Made by a program: the position numbers and the translations under genes. This document shows positions 1-11,450 of a stretch of DNA of 60,000 nucleotides, piece by piece (position 1 is the stretch's first letter; each line of letters starts with the position of its first letter). The notes below the pieces were generated by a model, which saw only the letters and a list, made by a program, of their open reading frames with translations, was not told the origin of the DNA and made no database searches. This stretch comes from Owenia fusiformis (taxonomy: Eukaryota > Annelida > Polychaeta > Sabellida > Oweniidae): the NCBI GenBank assembly GCA_903813345.2, contig CAIIXF020000003.1, forward strand, positions 26,925,248 to 26,985,247. The letters are read 5' to 3'.

Positions 1-3000
1 CCTTGAGCATGGCTTCTAATGCCTTTTCAACTTCAGCGATGATGGCATCATTGGCCTCACCAACCATTCTCAACCACTTCTCGAAGCTAGTTTCAGATAC
101 CTCATCTTCAGCAACCTGAAGTATTCATAGTTTTTAATGTTAATCTCTAAGTATAACTGTCAACTCTCCCTCTACTGATTTATTCATTGAACTAATTATA
201 ATCTCATTTCATGCAGGTACACATGCCTTGATATACGCCTATCATTTATCTTTGTTATCAGACATTGAAGAACCAATACACATAATATAAACCCCAACAA
301 ACAATATAAACAAGTCATCATCTAGACATACCTCTTCTTCTTCCTCTTCTTCGAAAAGATCCTTCAAGAACTGTTCGTATTCTAGAAGAACTTGTTCGGT
401 TTCCTGTTCAAGTTCCTTAAGCATGTTGTCCACCTCCTGTTCCCAGTCAACTTCGGCTTCTTCATCTTCCTGGGTCTGAAGAACATGAGATGAGATGTTA
501 ATAAATGTTATTATTCTATGACCATTGCCTAAAAATATGTAAAGTCAATTGCCAACAAGCGTGTCAAATAAGGAAACGCAAAAGTTCAATGTTGGTAGCA
601 ATGATCAGATTGATTTAGAAAGGTTAATGTGAATATGTGATTACAATTTTACATTTTGGCATCTATTACGTTATCAACAAATATCAAAATTCTATACTTT
701 TGGCAATACACATAACACCCAAGTATTCAGAGTTTGAATTCTTAATTCTGATTGTGTAAGAACATTTCTGATTGTTGCTGATGTTTATAATGTATACCTC
801 TTCGGTTGTCTCTTCTTCGAAAAGCTCCTTTAGGAATTTCTCATATTCTTCAAGGAAGATTCTGGAATCCTCTTCAAGTTGTTTAGTCAGAGTATCGAGT
901 TCCTTTTCAAGCTCGGCTTCCCAGTTTTCTTCTTCTACCTCATCCTCTTGGGTCTACAACATAGCAGAGGTATATAAAGTTAAAGTCAAGCAATGCTTGC
1001 CTTGAATGTACTGTTATACACGAACGGTTGTTCATTAAATCTTTAGATATTCCTATTAACGACAATCCTTGAAAACATCATTTTGGTTTCGTAATATCAA
1101 ATGACAGCATGAGAGCAATTCATATTCATTGAACGACCTTTCCGGGAAATAATATAAGGAGTTGAAAATATAGCATTTCATTTCATGAAAAAATTGATCC
1201 TGCACTGTTTTGATTTACATGACATGCCAATTATTTTGACAACTTATGTCACAGAACTATTTATCACCACAAAACGGGATAGCACGAAGTAAAATTTAAA
1301 AAAAACTGTCAACACACACACACACACACTGATGTAACAAGTCAACAGTAAGACAAATCAAAATAAATAAAGCAAATTTGAAAAGTAATACCTCTTCGGT
1401 CTTCTTTTCTTTCTGTTCTTTCTTGGCAGCGATCTGCTTTTCACGTTCTTCCTTCAGCTGTACGTATGTAATATATCAGTATATGTTTATTTGGTATATA
1501 TATCCATGTATATAAAGCGAAGCTAGTGCAATTTATTTTCGAAGGCTTCATTTTCTGTTAAAATATGAACTGAAGCAGCAAATGATATGAATGCGTATTT
1601 AAATCATCACATGAGAGGACTTATCTTCGACTTATATAAAGATTCTTAGGCTGCATTTAATATTTTTCCGATTGCAATGAAACTTTGGAGAACATACATT
1701 TCATACTTAATAGATGTCAAGCAATGGTGTTTAATATTGCAATTGTGGCTAGGGGTCCATATGCCTATATGGTAGCTAAAACAAATCATATTTGAAACTG
1801 ATGATGTGTAACTAATCTCTTACATACCTTGAGAAGCTCCTGTTGCTTTTCTTCGGGGAGTTGATCGAAATATTCATTAAGTTTCTCAGTGAGGAATGTC
1901 TTGAATTTTTCCTCCTCTTCTTTTCTCTTCTGCTTGGCCTCGGCAATAGCTTTAGCTTTTTCTTCTTTTGCTTTCTTCATCTCTTCCTTCTTTGCTGCGA
2001 TGACCTTCCTTCTCTCTTCGACTGCTTTCTGTTTGGCTTCCCATGCTGCCTTTGTCTGCAATTATATGGATTTCTGCTTATGGGAAATACAAAGTCATAG
2101 ACGAACTCTAAACCGACCTGTACTTAGATATTTAGATAATCAGTTTCCTGCGAAATCATATTTTGCTGAAATACAGGGTGATCGCCATATCAACATCAGC
2201 GAAAGTTACAAAGAAATAAAGAAGGTTTTCAAGCAAATACTTTTTAACGTGTCTTTAAAAGAATTGGTAATAGAGCCTGCATATGGTAGGGTCCGCACAA
2301 GTATGACGTATTGTGAAAAGGCCATAATGTATGTTATTACTTACGGCAATAAGTTCCTCGCGGCTGGCTTCTGGAAGTTTCTCGAACTCAACTTCAAGTT
2401 CCTGCAAGAACTCTTCTTGGTTTTCAGAAATCTCCTTCTTGATGTCGGCGATCTGTTGTTTTCTTGCTTGCTTCTTGGCCTCTGCCTCTTCTTGTCTAAA
2501 GAACATATGCAATTGACATGAGTCATGTGACTGGCAATAATAGTCCACTATAGAACATGTATGCATATGATAGATCTGTTGTATGTAAAGTTGGTAAAAT
2601 TCAGTTTATCTTTAAATATATACATCGGGTACAACTCTATGGCCTTTATACCTGTACATATCATTATATATGTCAACTTATTGCTTTATTATGGCACAAA
2701 TGTATCCTTGTATTGTTTTAAGCATTAATCTTTCAATGAGTTAATGTAATTAAACTGAATAGAAACCAGTATAATATCAACTTACTTCTTGACCATATCA
2801 GCTTTGATTTTCTGGAGTTTCTCTTGGAGTTCGGGGCTCATCTTCTCAAACTCAGCCTCAAGTGTAGGAATAATCTGGCCAATCACAGCTTGTCTGTGTT
2901 TCTGCCATGGATTTTCTTTCTGCATGGATAACAATTATAAGTTTTCATTAGTTTAAAACAATAAGATAATACATCATTAAACATTTTTATTATCTCAATA

Positions 3001-3325
3001 AAAAGAACAGTTGAACTGAGTTCGCCTGATCTGAAATATATGATTCTTTGAAATACTACCATAAAACAAGAAAGCTGAAAAGTAACAATTACGATTCCAA
3101 AGGATACTTTATTTTTTTAAATCATTTGCATATATTAAGTAACCCAAAATATAGTTAAGGCATGACTTTTTTGTTTTATGTTTTCTTAGCGCTAGCCTCC
3201 AAAACCCCTAAAGACGAATATCATTTCGAAAAGAATCACAAAATACTATTTTAACCCTATGTATCTACCTTCACAGGGGCAGCTAGAGCTGCAGCCACGC
3301 ATAGTGCTAGCACGAAGAAACGCAT
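1..3325 (-). CDS. Secreted Lys/Glu-rich coiled-coil protein, multi-exon, 3' end outside window
   Basis: I do not recognise this family. Eight coding exons on the minus strand, all bounded by AG/GT, join in one frame: 3325-3269, 2919-2786, 2495-2345, 2055-1828, 1457-1392, 953-798, 475-332 and 115-1 (continuing off the edge), giving at least 350 residues. Exon 1 encodes a classical signal peptide (MRFFVLALCVAAALAAP, then VK), so the product should enter the secretory pathway. The rest is almost wholly charged helix rich in E, K and Q, without cysteine after the signal. Exon 4 holds a long KKEE/AKA stretch. Exons 6 and 7 are evident duplicates: both begin TQEDE, both contain W followed by an acidic heptad-like segment, and both end with an FLK-x-LFEEE block. 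Most introns are phase 0, which suits growth by exon duplication. The start is supported by an upstream TATA box and a non-coding first exon. A structural or extracellular-matrix role is possible but is only inference. Confidence 0.8.
1311..1329. repeat. (CA)n microsatellite
   Basis: A run of about nine CA dinucleotides lies in the intron between coding exons 5 and 6 of the coiled-coil gene. Confidence 0.9.
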
Positions 3326-3579
3326 CTTGTATCTGCAACAAGACATTTAACCTATTAATACTATCATACTACAAGGTTCTATCTTAGGGCCTCGTATGTT
3401 ACATTCGTTTCGTTTATCATTCTTATATAAATTTTAGCATGGATTTAAAGCAATGTGTTAATACACATACAATATAAGTATAACAAATTGTCATTTACTT
3501 GTTTAATAACCATTTATCTTTTATATGTTTAAGATGTTTATTAGAAAATTATTCGAGAGAGTGTTTAGGTGCTACCTAC

Positions 3580-3633
3580 CTTGTTCCGACAAGTTACCTG
3601 CTGAATATCATCAACGATGTGGCGGTTTATATA
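3580..3633 (-). promoter_or_regulatory. TATA promoter and non-coding first exon of the coiled-coil gene
   Basis: Read on the minus strand, TATATAAA lies at 3633-3626. About 30 bp downstream a short leader begins near 3600 and ends at 3580 with AACAAG followed by the donor GTAGGT. The matching acceptor (TTGCAG) is at 3333-3338 and is followed by a seven-base leader and the ATG at 3325. This is a standard core promoter plus a 5'-UTR intron of about 247 bp. Confidence 0.6.
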
Positions 3634-3639
3634 CTGTGT

Positions 3640-4400
3640 TTCTGATACAAGAGATCATTGACTACCCATGAAAAATAGGGTCAGGTACAAATGAAACACC
3701 TATCACCTGGCCTTCGAACGTGATGTAACATTTCAATTGCATGATGGGGAGTAATCTCCTCTATTTTCATGTGTAGGTGGTTGCCATCGTGTGAATGTAT
3801 CGGCTGGCTATGCGGAGTGATTATGTCTTCATTCTGCGCATCAAGCTCCATTCATTGTAAAAATGCTATTTCTTTCTGCCAGTTGAATTTCCTTTGAAAA
3901 CCAGGCCTATCTTCACAGAACTGTCATCCGCAGTATTTATGTGGTTTACAGTATCAAGATCCACTAAGAGACTTATATTTTACTGTATTTTAGGTCCATA
4001 TATTCAATGTTATTTTACAAATGGGGTCTACAGGGATGCTATCATTTGTTTATCAACACAATATATTGTTATCTAGCCCCATCTCGTCCTTGGCCATTAT
4101 ACTGTTAGGTTGGTTATCTAGCTATCAATAGGGGTAATGTCAATGCACTTCATTACAGATATAACAGATATAAACAAATCGTAATGATAGTTATATTCTT
4201 ATCCTTGATCTACATGCTGTCTTTTGTATTATCAATACGTATATCATCATCTCGTCCCATCTCGTCCTTGCCCCTGAGTTTGGGTTAATATCACGTGAAA
4301 ACAAGATGTAATGGTATATATAGTATTCTTACTACAGATAAACAAACAAATAAAGTAAAATTACATGGTATACATCATTTTATTTTGATTCAATTATAAT
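3640..4400. other. Intergenic stretch, no gene seen
   Basis: This is the upstream flank of the coiled-coil gene. It has only short, low-quality open frames and I see no repeat structure. Paired phrases such as 'cccatctcgtccttg' occur twice (about 4078 and 4256), hinting at a small old duplication. Confidence 0.5.
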
Positions 4401-4404
4401 GCTA

Positions 4405-4575
4405 TACAGACCCGTAGCCAGCTTTTGCCAAGGGGGTTCAATTTTCAGAAAAAGTCCAGGTGGCTTTATATTGACAAAGGACTAAAATCACATGAAAAAT
4501 GCTCGGAATTATGAAAAACTGCATGATTTTGAAAGAATCTTTGCCCATACCCCCCCCCCCGGCCTGACAAGACTG
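4405..4575. mobile_element. MITE-like element of the CCGTAGCC family (copy in unit A)
   Basis: It begins with a CAGACCCGTAGCCAG-like terminus, has an inner 'gattttgaaagaat' segment and ends in a C-homopolymer tract before GGCCTGACA. Its right part is matched in unit B at about 28720-28840, so the insertion predates the A/B duplication. Related copies lie at 44468-44655 and 52743-52922; the last has clean termini. Confidence 0.6.
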
Positions 4576-4589
4576 CACACTTGTTTTAT

Positions 4590-4803
4590 TTCGGTGTGAT
4601 GTATCTAGCATTGGTATCTATAGATAGCTTTACAGTAATGGTCATGAAAGTCCAAGTGCCAAAAGGGGAAGCCAAGCAGCATTTCAAAACACCATCTAAA
4701 AGAAGAAACAGCATTAAAAACAAATCCCCCAATATCCCAAACTGTCTTTTAACTCAAATTTTAACTCAAACAATGTCAGATATACATGTAATATTTCAGC
4801 CAT
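4590..4803 (+). other. ORF shared by units A and B, doubtful as a gene
   Basis: A reading frame of about 70 residues ending in DIHVIFQPW is preserved in unit A and in unit B (stop near 29058). The two indels separating the copies (12 bp and 3 bp) keep frame, but nearly all substitutions change the residue, as expected without constraint. No signal peptide, domain or splice context is clear. It may be coincidental or the relic of a terminal exon. Confidence 0.2.
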
Positions 4804-5044
4804 GGTGAGATTAATGATGTATAATTTGTATACATTTGTCCAAAATAGATATATTACAAACTTTCATTATCAATTGCTATCATACAATTTAAACTAAAGA
4901 TAGATATGTTTAGATAAGTCATCCCTATTCTATCTACCCTGCTATCTCAAAGCTCCTCGGTCTACATGTTCAAAAATATATATATATTCATCATTGGTTG
5001 AAAAGGATTGGGGATGGCATGGCAAATATCTTTGACAATGACTA

Positions 5045-5735
5045 AATTCTGACCCAAAATATGACATTTTTCATTATAAAATAATACGTTTTCTTCGTGG
5101 TAAAGATATCAGGATAATGAAAATATCAATTCAACTACACGATGTCCAAAAACTTCTGAAAGGGAGACCGCATTGGAATTCAATCAATTTGCAATGAAAA
5201 AACAAACATGTACTGGTTGGCCAAAAACGGAACCCCTGCATTTTCCTCATATCTTTGTCATTTTAAGATAATACTCCCTGATATTTGATACGTTTGTACA
5301 TCATTCAATTTTCTACCACCCTACTATATTTCATCACCGTCAGACTGATAGGCACAATTTTACAGCACTTCGAATAACATGCTTCATGTTTGGCCATCAT
5401 CGTCTTATAGGCAAACCACAGTTGTCAAGGACCTGAATGCATTCCTCAGCGGGTATGGCCTGAATGACACGGATGATCTCACTTCTGAGGTCTGTCCTGT
5501 TATTTTCACATTGGGAAACTTCATGCTATCTATTTTTCAAAACTTATTAGAGCCACCATCTTCAGATCAAAATGCATTCCAGAAATTATAGACCGCTTCT
5601 TGTATGGTATAACCCATGAAAATTAAAACATTAGAAAAGTCGAGGATGTTGTTTAGATATATGATAGGGTCCTGCAGTCCTTATCCATGTATTTCGGATC
5701 ATCGGATCTTTTAACCTTTCTTTGAGGAACGATTG
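5045..5735 (-). mobile_element. Unit-A-specific insertion with possible transposase relic
   Basis: Unit B lacks this segment; flanking sequence resumes near 29290. On the minus strand (about 5495-5395) an open stretch reads DLRSEIIRVIQAIPAEECIQ, which resembles the C-terminal helices of Tc1/mariner transposases. The nearby 'ttggccaaaaacgg' (about 5218) recalls mariner subterminal sequence. Boundaries and family are uncertain. Confidence 0.3.
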
Positions 5736-6383
5736 TCGATGTCAGTCATTTTTGAAAAAGGAAAAAACCCATGATAGTCCATCACTTTCTGTATCATTAT
5801 TGTACGTATCATTCCTGGCCCACGTTCTGTACCCCCAAGATCTCAATTCTGTAAGTGATGCATGTACCATTTGAAGAGAAACAAAAAATGATACATTGTT
5901 TTATCTGTGTTTTTATCTGGGGTGTTTCATTAATGTAATTCACCTTGAGATTCCGTAATAAACCTTCTTCAATCATACAAATTAGAGAAAATTAAGTGCA
6001 GAGAACTGTGTAATCGAGTAAATTGACAATAAATGATGCATACATATATTCATGCGAGACGTCACCTTATTAGACAGTCGTGTATTATGCATTATTGGGT
6101 TTTAATACTGTAATAAATAATTCATTTATGAGAAATAAGATATTTAACTTCCTTGTCAAAAATTTACATGATCGATATAACAATTTTAATGCATGTGGTA
6201 TGATTTAATGTAGACAAACCAAAGAAGTAATTGTCTAAAGCTTTAGTTCTACTTCGATTTTATTATCTTGTTGATAACCTTTTCGTACGGCAAGAGTCGT
6301 ATTACTAAAACAATTGCATCGCATTATGCTGGTATAGTGTCACGTTATATCTAATTGAATAATCAATTGTGAAAAAACTTGTC

Positions 6384-6390
6384 TATAAAA
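6384..6390 (+). promoter_or_regulatory. TATA box of gene A
   Basis: TATAAAA lies 62 bp before the initiator ATG, placing transcription start at about 6412-6420. The same box and spacing occur upstream of gene B. An out-of-frame ATG at 6412 falls at or before the predicted start site and would hit a stop in exon 2, so it is not the initiator. Confidence 0.7.
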
Positions 6391-6445
6391 CCAGCTTGCA
6401 TAGACAGCATTATGGCAAAAGAATCGACACGGAAGGACAAAAAGC

Positions 6446-8715
6446 ATGAATTTCCTCACAACAGTAAGTACATGTATATAATTTGATTAATAGTTTGAAA
6501 TATCATCTGCTCATTTTTATTTCAATGATTTTCCGGATGATATTGTACTTCCATCCATTTTTGGTATAAATAAATATTGTATTATTTTCCGTACATGCAG
6601 CTTTTTAATTTTAAATGACGAATCCCATTTTACCTATAGCCTCCCCCCCAAAAAAAAGAATACAAGTTTTATGAGGCAGTTGTTGTGCTAATCTTTACTT
6701 AATTGAAAACTAGATTTAATTCTAAATGCAGGGGTACATGAAAATGACATAATATTGTTGAGAAATGTTATATTTATCTTAAAGTAACTATTTTTGAATC
6801 AAAATTCAATTTTGTTTCTATGAGAAGTAAACTATAAAAGAAAGGGATTACAAAACTTCTAGCAGGACAGTTATGTTTATATTGTTAAATAAGTAGATAC
6901 AGCCAGCTGTTACTTCATTGATCACGCATGATACTTGATAACTGATGATGTTCACTCGCATTATACAGTCTTATCCTATGCCAAGTAGAGTTTAGAGAGA
7001 TAAGTTGGTAAGATATATCCCGTATTTTGAGGTTTCCATATCCAGAACCTCCATATCTGCCGCCATATTTCCCTCTCCAGGGCATATCTTCCCGCTTTGA
7101 AAAATTGAAAAAAAATTGAAATTTTTTTAAAAAGATATATGGGTATATGATGCCTGGTGCGTCCCTACGGTCCCACGGGTAGATTTACATATATCCCTCT
7201 GGATAGACCCATATCCAAAACTTCCAGTACATAACCCGTATGTATCACCGCCTGTAAACAGAGGTAAAGAGGGTAAAAGGTAAAATTAAAAGCCTAAAGA
7301 AATTAAATGTATTTTCATTTGATGTTTATTTCACATTTTATGACGATAGGCCTACATTTACATTTCTAATCAACAAAGGGGAAGATATGAACACATACTA
7401 ACAGAAAATTGATCTTGTTAGGGAGGGAGTGTCGAAAAGACGCATCACATGCTTTTAATATTGCTTTACACCAACCAGATATGTACTCAACCGTAAAGAT
7501 AGCAAGATGTACTTTAGATACATAATTTTTTTATTTTCTTATTTTTTCACATTTCAGAATTTTAGAATTTTCTTTGTATCATGTTTTTATCGATGATGAG
7601 GGTAGTCTATTACACTAGATTTGGATCAAAACTGCTATAACCATTTATTGTTGTAAAAATATAGATCTAGAATGGCCTCACTGTGTTATGATTGTGATGA
7701 AGCATACAGTGTATCTAATTTTGTCTTATTAACGTATTGAACTTCCCAATACAAACTTAAACCCCACAAAAGTTTGTGTATTGTACAAATATATCGAAAT
7801 GAAAATGAGTTTTAAGTTAAAACTATGATAAATTGCATTTTCAAAATGTGTATTAATGAATGCCTCGACATGTTGATTATTTCTTGCAGATAGTGCTGGC
7901 TTTGGTGATTTCAATCGCAAGATCACAAACTGTTTGTACCGGTCCGGATGGGGATCACCCTATAGACGATGTATGGACGGAAACTAAGAATCCACCTGGC
8001 ATTGATGGAACGTGTCACTGTGATGAATACAAAGACCACTGGATAAACCTTGGGGATTGCCCTGGGCCCGCTATTCAATGTGACGCTGCTACCAAATATT
8101 GCGTTTGGAAAGGTTTGATATTTGAACTACAAAGAAATTCTTGATGATTGTGTTTGAATATTACATCGAGGTTTAGTTCAAATTTATTAAACATCGTTCT
8201 CGAACTTCCTCGATCAGAACGGGTTCATCCTTCTCAAAAGTGCTTCATTGCTCTCTCAATTCAAGAATGAACGAGTTCCTATCCGATAAGATGTTGTCAG
8301 TTGTTGCAATGAGTGAGCAATCGTATCGTTACCTTTCGGGTAATGGCGACACATCATATCGATATTTCATGTGGATCAATTAACCCAAACCATTAAATAT
8401 AAAAACTGAACACGTCAGCTCTTTGTCATTTCATTGTTAGTAGAAATATCTTTAATAAACTCATTATTTGAAGACCACAACATAAGGACTATTGTCAATA
8501 TCTTTTTATTCCCAGGTTGTAAGAAATTTGACGAAAGTACAGAACAAAATGTGTACTACAAACCAGGTTATGTTGATATCGTTGGTATATCTACGTGTAC
8601 ATGTAAGAGCGTAAATGACATCGGAGGTCCTCCAGCGAACCAAGATGCATTGTATCCGGAAGAGTACGACTGGCACTGTGTAATTAGTGGAGGTCCCCCA
8701 CCACCACCCCTATAG
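6446..8715 (+). CDS. Gene A: small secreted ten-cysteine protein, three exons, 146 aa
   Basis: Unknown family, unknown function. Exons are 6446-6463, 7890-8112 and 8516-8715, with GTAAGT, GTTTGA donors and TTGCAG, CCCAG acceptors; junction phases are 0 and 1. Exon 1 encodes only MNFLTT. Exon 2 adds IVLALVISIARSQ, so the signal peptide spans the first intron and cleavage is expected near SQ-TVC. The mature part holds ten cysteines (six in exon 2, four in exon 3), including two C-x-C pairs (TCHCDEY and TCTCKS), then ends in a GGPPPPPL proline tail. The size suits a compact disulphide-rich extracellular protein. Intron 1 is 1.4 kb and contains palindromic repeat module M3; intron 2 is 403 bp. 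No AATAAA was seen soon after the stop. Gene B is an intact paralogue with all ten cysteines conserved. The ATG at 7860 lies inside the intron and is not the true start. Confidence 0.8.
6985..7260. repeat. Palindromic repeat module M3, copy 1
   Basis: AT-rich sequence with repeated 'atatcc/ggatat' words and a 'gtccctacggtccc' core, in intron 1 of gene A. A close copy lies at 34846-35160 in intron 1 of gene B, where it sits directly after modules M1 and M2. Confidence 0.6.
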
Positions 8716-9960
8716 ATATATTTCGATGTCATTTTTGTCGAAAAATATAGTTAAGACATATATCTTGTCTAATAGCATACTTCCTATTCGAATTTTATCA
8801 TTGTAACATTAGATACTGCATAGTGTTTGTCTATTATGCCAGGGAGTATAAAAATTCAAACAAACTGTAAGGTAGGGTAGGAATATATTTTGGCCCCCGT
8901 CTTCATATTTGAGGGAAAGATATGTTATGATAAGTTGCAGGACGGAAAAAATCAAAATGGTCACAGCTTCAAAAATGGCGGGAATTTTAGTGAAAAAATC
9001 TAAGTGTTTCATTTCCAACGAAAGTTATATGAGCTACTCTTTAAGACATTTTGGTAGTGTATTCACAGCATATAGTATTCCACATATATTCCGTCTTTTT
9101 CATCTTGACCCCCAGGGACCTTGTATGGAAGGTCACGAAAACGGGGATTTTCGTTAATTTTTATATCTCTCTGAAGTATAACCATATTATACTCAAAAGA
9201 AAATGAATTTAGAGTAGTTGCAATTATTGTATCATTTATTGCTTTGGTTCTTGGAAAATACGAAATGGCTACCCTAATGTGGGATTTCATCATAATTTTG
9301 ATTTTTCAAAGTATTGCTTTATACTACTTTATACAACTATTTTTGATGTTATGAGTATTGGTTTATCAATTTATACTTATTCTTAACGTCTTATATAATG
9401 GCTTCTGTATGGGGAGAGAGAGAGAGAGAGAGAGGCATTAGAAATTGTTTCTTTTCACGCTGGACTATGGCTTGGGATGTTTGGGGTTTGTTTTCCTTCT
9501 GGCTGGTATGCACTTAAACGTTTTCTTTTTATTGCTGGGATATGTAACAAGTTTAGGTCTTTTACGTTTGGACTTGTGCGTACATAGTACTATCTATTCT
9601 CAAATTGAAGAAAGTTTAGAGTAGATTACAAATATGATATCATTTTTCGGATTCTTGCATCGGAAAAACAGTACATTAGCTGCCTTAAGCGGAAATTCGC
9701 CACAATCTAGAGTGTTAAAGAGATCTGCTTACATCATCCTACATAAAACCACAAATCTTGAATTGTCTTTATGAGTTGTACCTTTGAAACTCAAAAAATG
9801 ATTAATTGTTGGAAATTCTGATACATCTCCAATGTCTTTCTTTCATTATCTATAATCAAAGGTAGAGTAGCTGGTAAATATTCATGAAAATTTTGTTCGT
9901 TTGGATTTGCTCCTTCGTAGTTTTCTATTTTAGACTATATTCTAGCAGTGTATAGTGTAA
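8716..9960. repeat. 3' flank of duplicated unit A
   Basis: It aligns with 47129-48720 after gene B and, more weakly, with 24140-24420 in unit C. It includes a (GA)n tract at about 9412-9434. Unit B carries an extra segment of about 400 bp after 47265, plus a 'cgtccgtcagtccgtccg' stretch missing here. No convincing ORF: the frame that is open in B is stopped in A. Confidence 0.75.
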
Positions 9961-9975
9961 TTAGTAGAACATTTT

Positions 9976-10284
9976 AATTACCCAGATGTGAGTAGGTAGC
10001 AACCAGTTTCGCCACCAGGTGGCTGATTCGGGTTGATTAACATGGCAGGTATATAAGAAAGTTCTCTTAAACTTAAATATTATCAGTTTAAGTTGATCAA
10101 TTTTCTTATAATCCTTATTTGTCTGATAATCATACAAACGAGAATATGTCCAGTAAAAGAAAACATTTTCTGCCCAACACAAGAAAAGATATTTCACTTT
10201 TTGTGATTTTGAAACATGGGGTCTATGGGGAATCTCACCGACCTAAAAGTCACATTTCCAAAGAAGATTTTTTCAAAGTTGGTA
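9976..10284. repeat. Inverted-pair repeat, left copy
   Basis: It matches 16680-16995 in reverse complement over roughly 310 bp, with divergence. Shared landmarks are 'ggggtctatgggga', 'agtttcgccac' and 'gtaggtagcaacc'. The pair brackets 6.4 kb of transposon-rich DNA. It may be two oppositely oriented copies of one short element, or arms of a large composite. Confidence 0.7.
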
Positions 10285-10375
10285 AATACTTTTTTATGAT
10301 ATCCCTTAACTGAATTTTGAATATTTAAGAAGTAAATCAAAATTATTTCTACTCGTATCTACACTGGTACTCACC

Positions 10376-10406
10376 TTGTTACGCTGACGATACGTCAGCG
10401 TAACAA
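10376..10406. repeat. Near-perfect 31-bp palindrome
   Basis: Arms TTGTTACGCTGACG and CGTCAGCGTAACAA are separated by ATA. The same word, as TTGTTACGTTGACG, occurs at the inner ends of the fold-back repeat immediately downstream, so this is probably a terminus of the same element family. Confidence 0.85.
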
Positions 10407-10470
10407 AATGGAAGAACTTCCGGGATTCGTTTTCGGTAAGATATTTTTATTTCTAGATTCTACACCACTT

Positions 10471-10791
10471 ATAAGTCAAGTTGTGGACAATAATTTGGCT
10501 CAAAGTTAAGGAACATAGTCTAGTTTGAGAATATGCAGGCGGTTCTATGTTTGGTATATTAACGAAGACGCAATTTACATATTTAGTCCCTCACTTTTGT
10601 TACGTTGACGATATTCATGAATATTGCCAATGTGATAATATTCATGAAGATCGTCAACGTAACAAAAGCGAGGGACTAAATATGTGAATTGCGTCTTCTT
10701 TAATATACCAAACATAGAACCGCCTGCATATTCTCAAACTAGACTATGTTTCTTAACTTTGAGCCAAATTATTGTCCACAACTTGACTTAT
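10471..10791. repeat. Fold-back inverted repeat, about 142-bp arms
   Basis: Left arm 10471-10612 and right arm 10650-10791 are almost identical in reverse complement, around a 37-bp AT-rich spacer. The right arm runs without a break into the LINE 3' fragment that follows; the left arm is therefore an inverted piece of the same 5' truncation end. The high arm identity implies a recent event. Confidence 0.9.
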
Positions 10792-11450
10792 TTATTTTTC
10801 GGAATGACAGCGAATGGTACCCCTCATTTTTAACTATATCTCAATCCCAAAGCATTTATAATTTCCACACTAGGGTAGCTGAACACCCCTCCCTTGAAAT
10901 ATATAAGGAGGTTAAAACCCATAACCGCACCGAAAGGTACCTTAAGAATGACCTTGATTTTTATGGATCTAAAATGAAATTTCTAGCAAGATCGAATAAT
11001 TTCTGCCTTGAGACAAATTATGAAAAGTGGGGCAAAAGTGATGGCATATGTATAATGTGTAATCTTAATTTGAGAGATACTCTATCACACAGATTAATGG
11101 TGTGTCCCCATTTTGCCAAAGCCAGGTCCAACTTTTACAAGGATGTAGAGAAATATGTTTCTCCCATTATAAGTAGCAGTTTATTGTCTTCGAACATTCA
11201 TGATAGGTTAATTACACTACTTGGTGATAAGGTTTTTATGGAATGGGGGCATGACATTTTTTATATGTTTGATAAATATGTGAAGATGTTTTTAGCAACA
11301 CTTTTTAACCCTAGAAAACTGTAGTATTTTATATAAACATTTTTAGTGCTTATAAAATATATATGTAGAATACAAATACTGACGCACCTAATAATAGTGT
11401 GCCGCTGTTAAAAAAGCGTATGTCAAAATAAATAAATAAAAATAATAAAA
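10650..11450 (+). mobile_element. 5'-truncated LINE, ORF2 C-terminus and 3' tail
   Basis: An open frame of about 190 codons ends at 11324. It carries a zinc-knuckle-like C-x2-C...H-x4-C motif (CIMCNLNLRD, then HRLMVCPHF) typical of the extreme C-terminus of LINE ORF2 proteins. The RT domain is absent, so this is a 5' truncation. An AATAAATAAATAAA-rich tail near 11428-11450 fits a LINE 3' end. It differs from the LINE in gene B. Confidence 0.7.

Larger units (their letters stand above)
4575..6640. repeat. 5' flank of duplicated unit A
   Basis: This stretch aligns with 28835-30550 upstream of gene B, running through the promoter, exon 1 and the start of intron 1. Main differences: unit A has extra sequence at about 5045-5735 and a 12-bp tandem duplication near 4750; unit B has small private insertions. 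The match continues through the TATA box, showing that a whole gene with its promoter was duplicated. Confidence 0.85.

Noticed and set aside
1843-2521. Long plus-strand open frames over the coiled-coil gene
   Set aside because: They are antisense shadows of GAA/AAG-rich exons, giving poly-Ser/Phe products.
7860-8144. Single-exon ORF beginning MPRHVDYFLQ, and its twin at 38216
   Set aside because: The start lies upstream of a clear TTGCAG acceptor. Joining to the upstream MNFLTT exon gives a better signal peptide, and both copies keep that arrangement.
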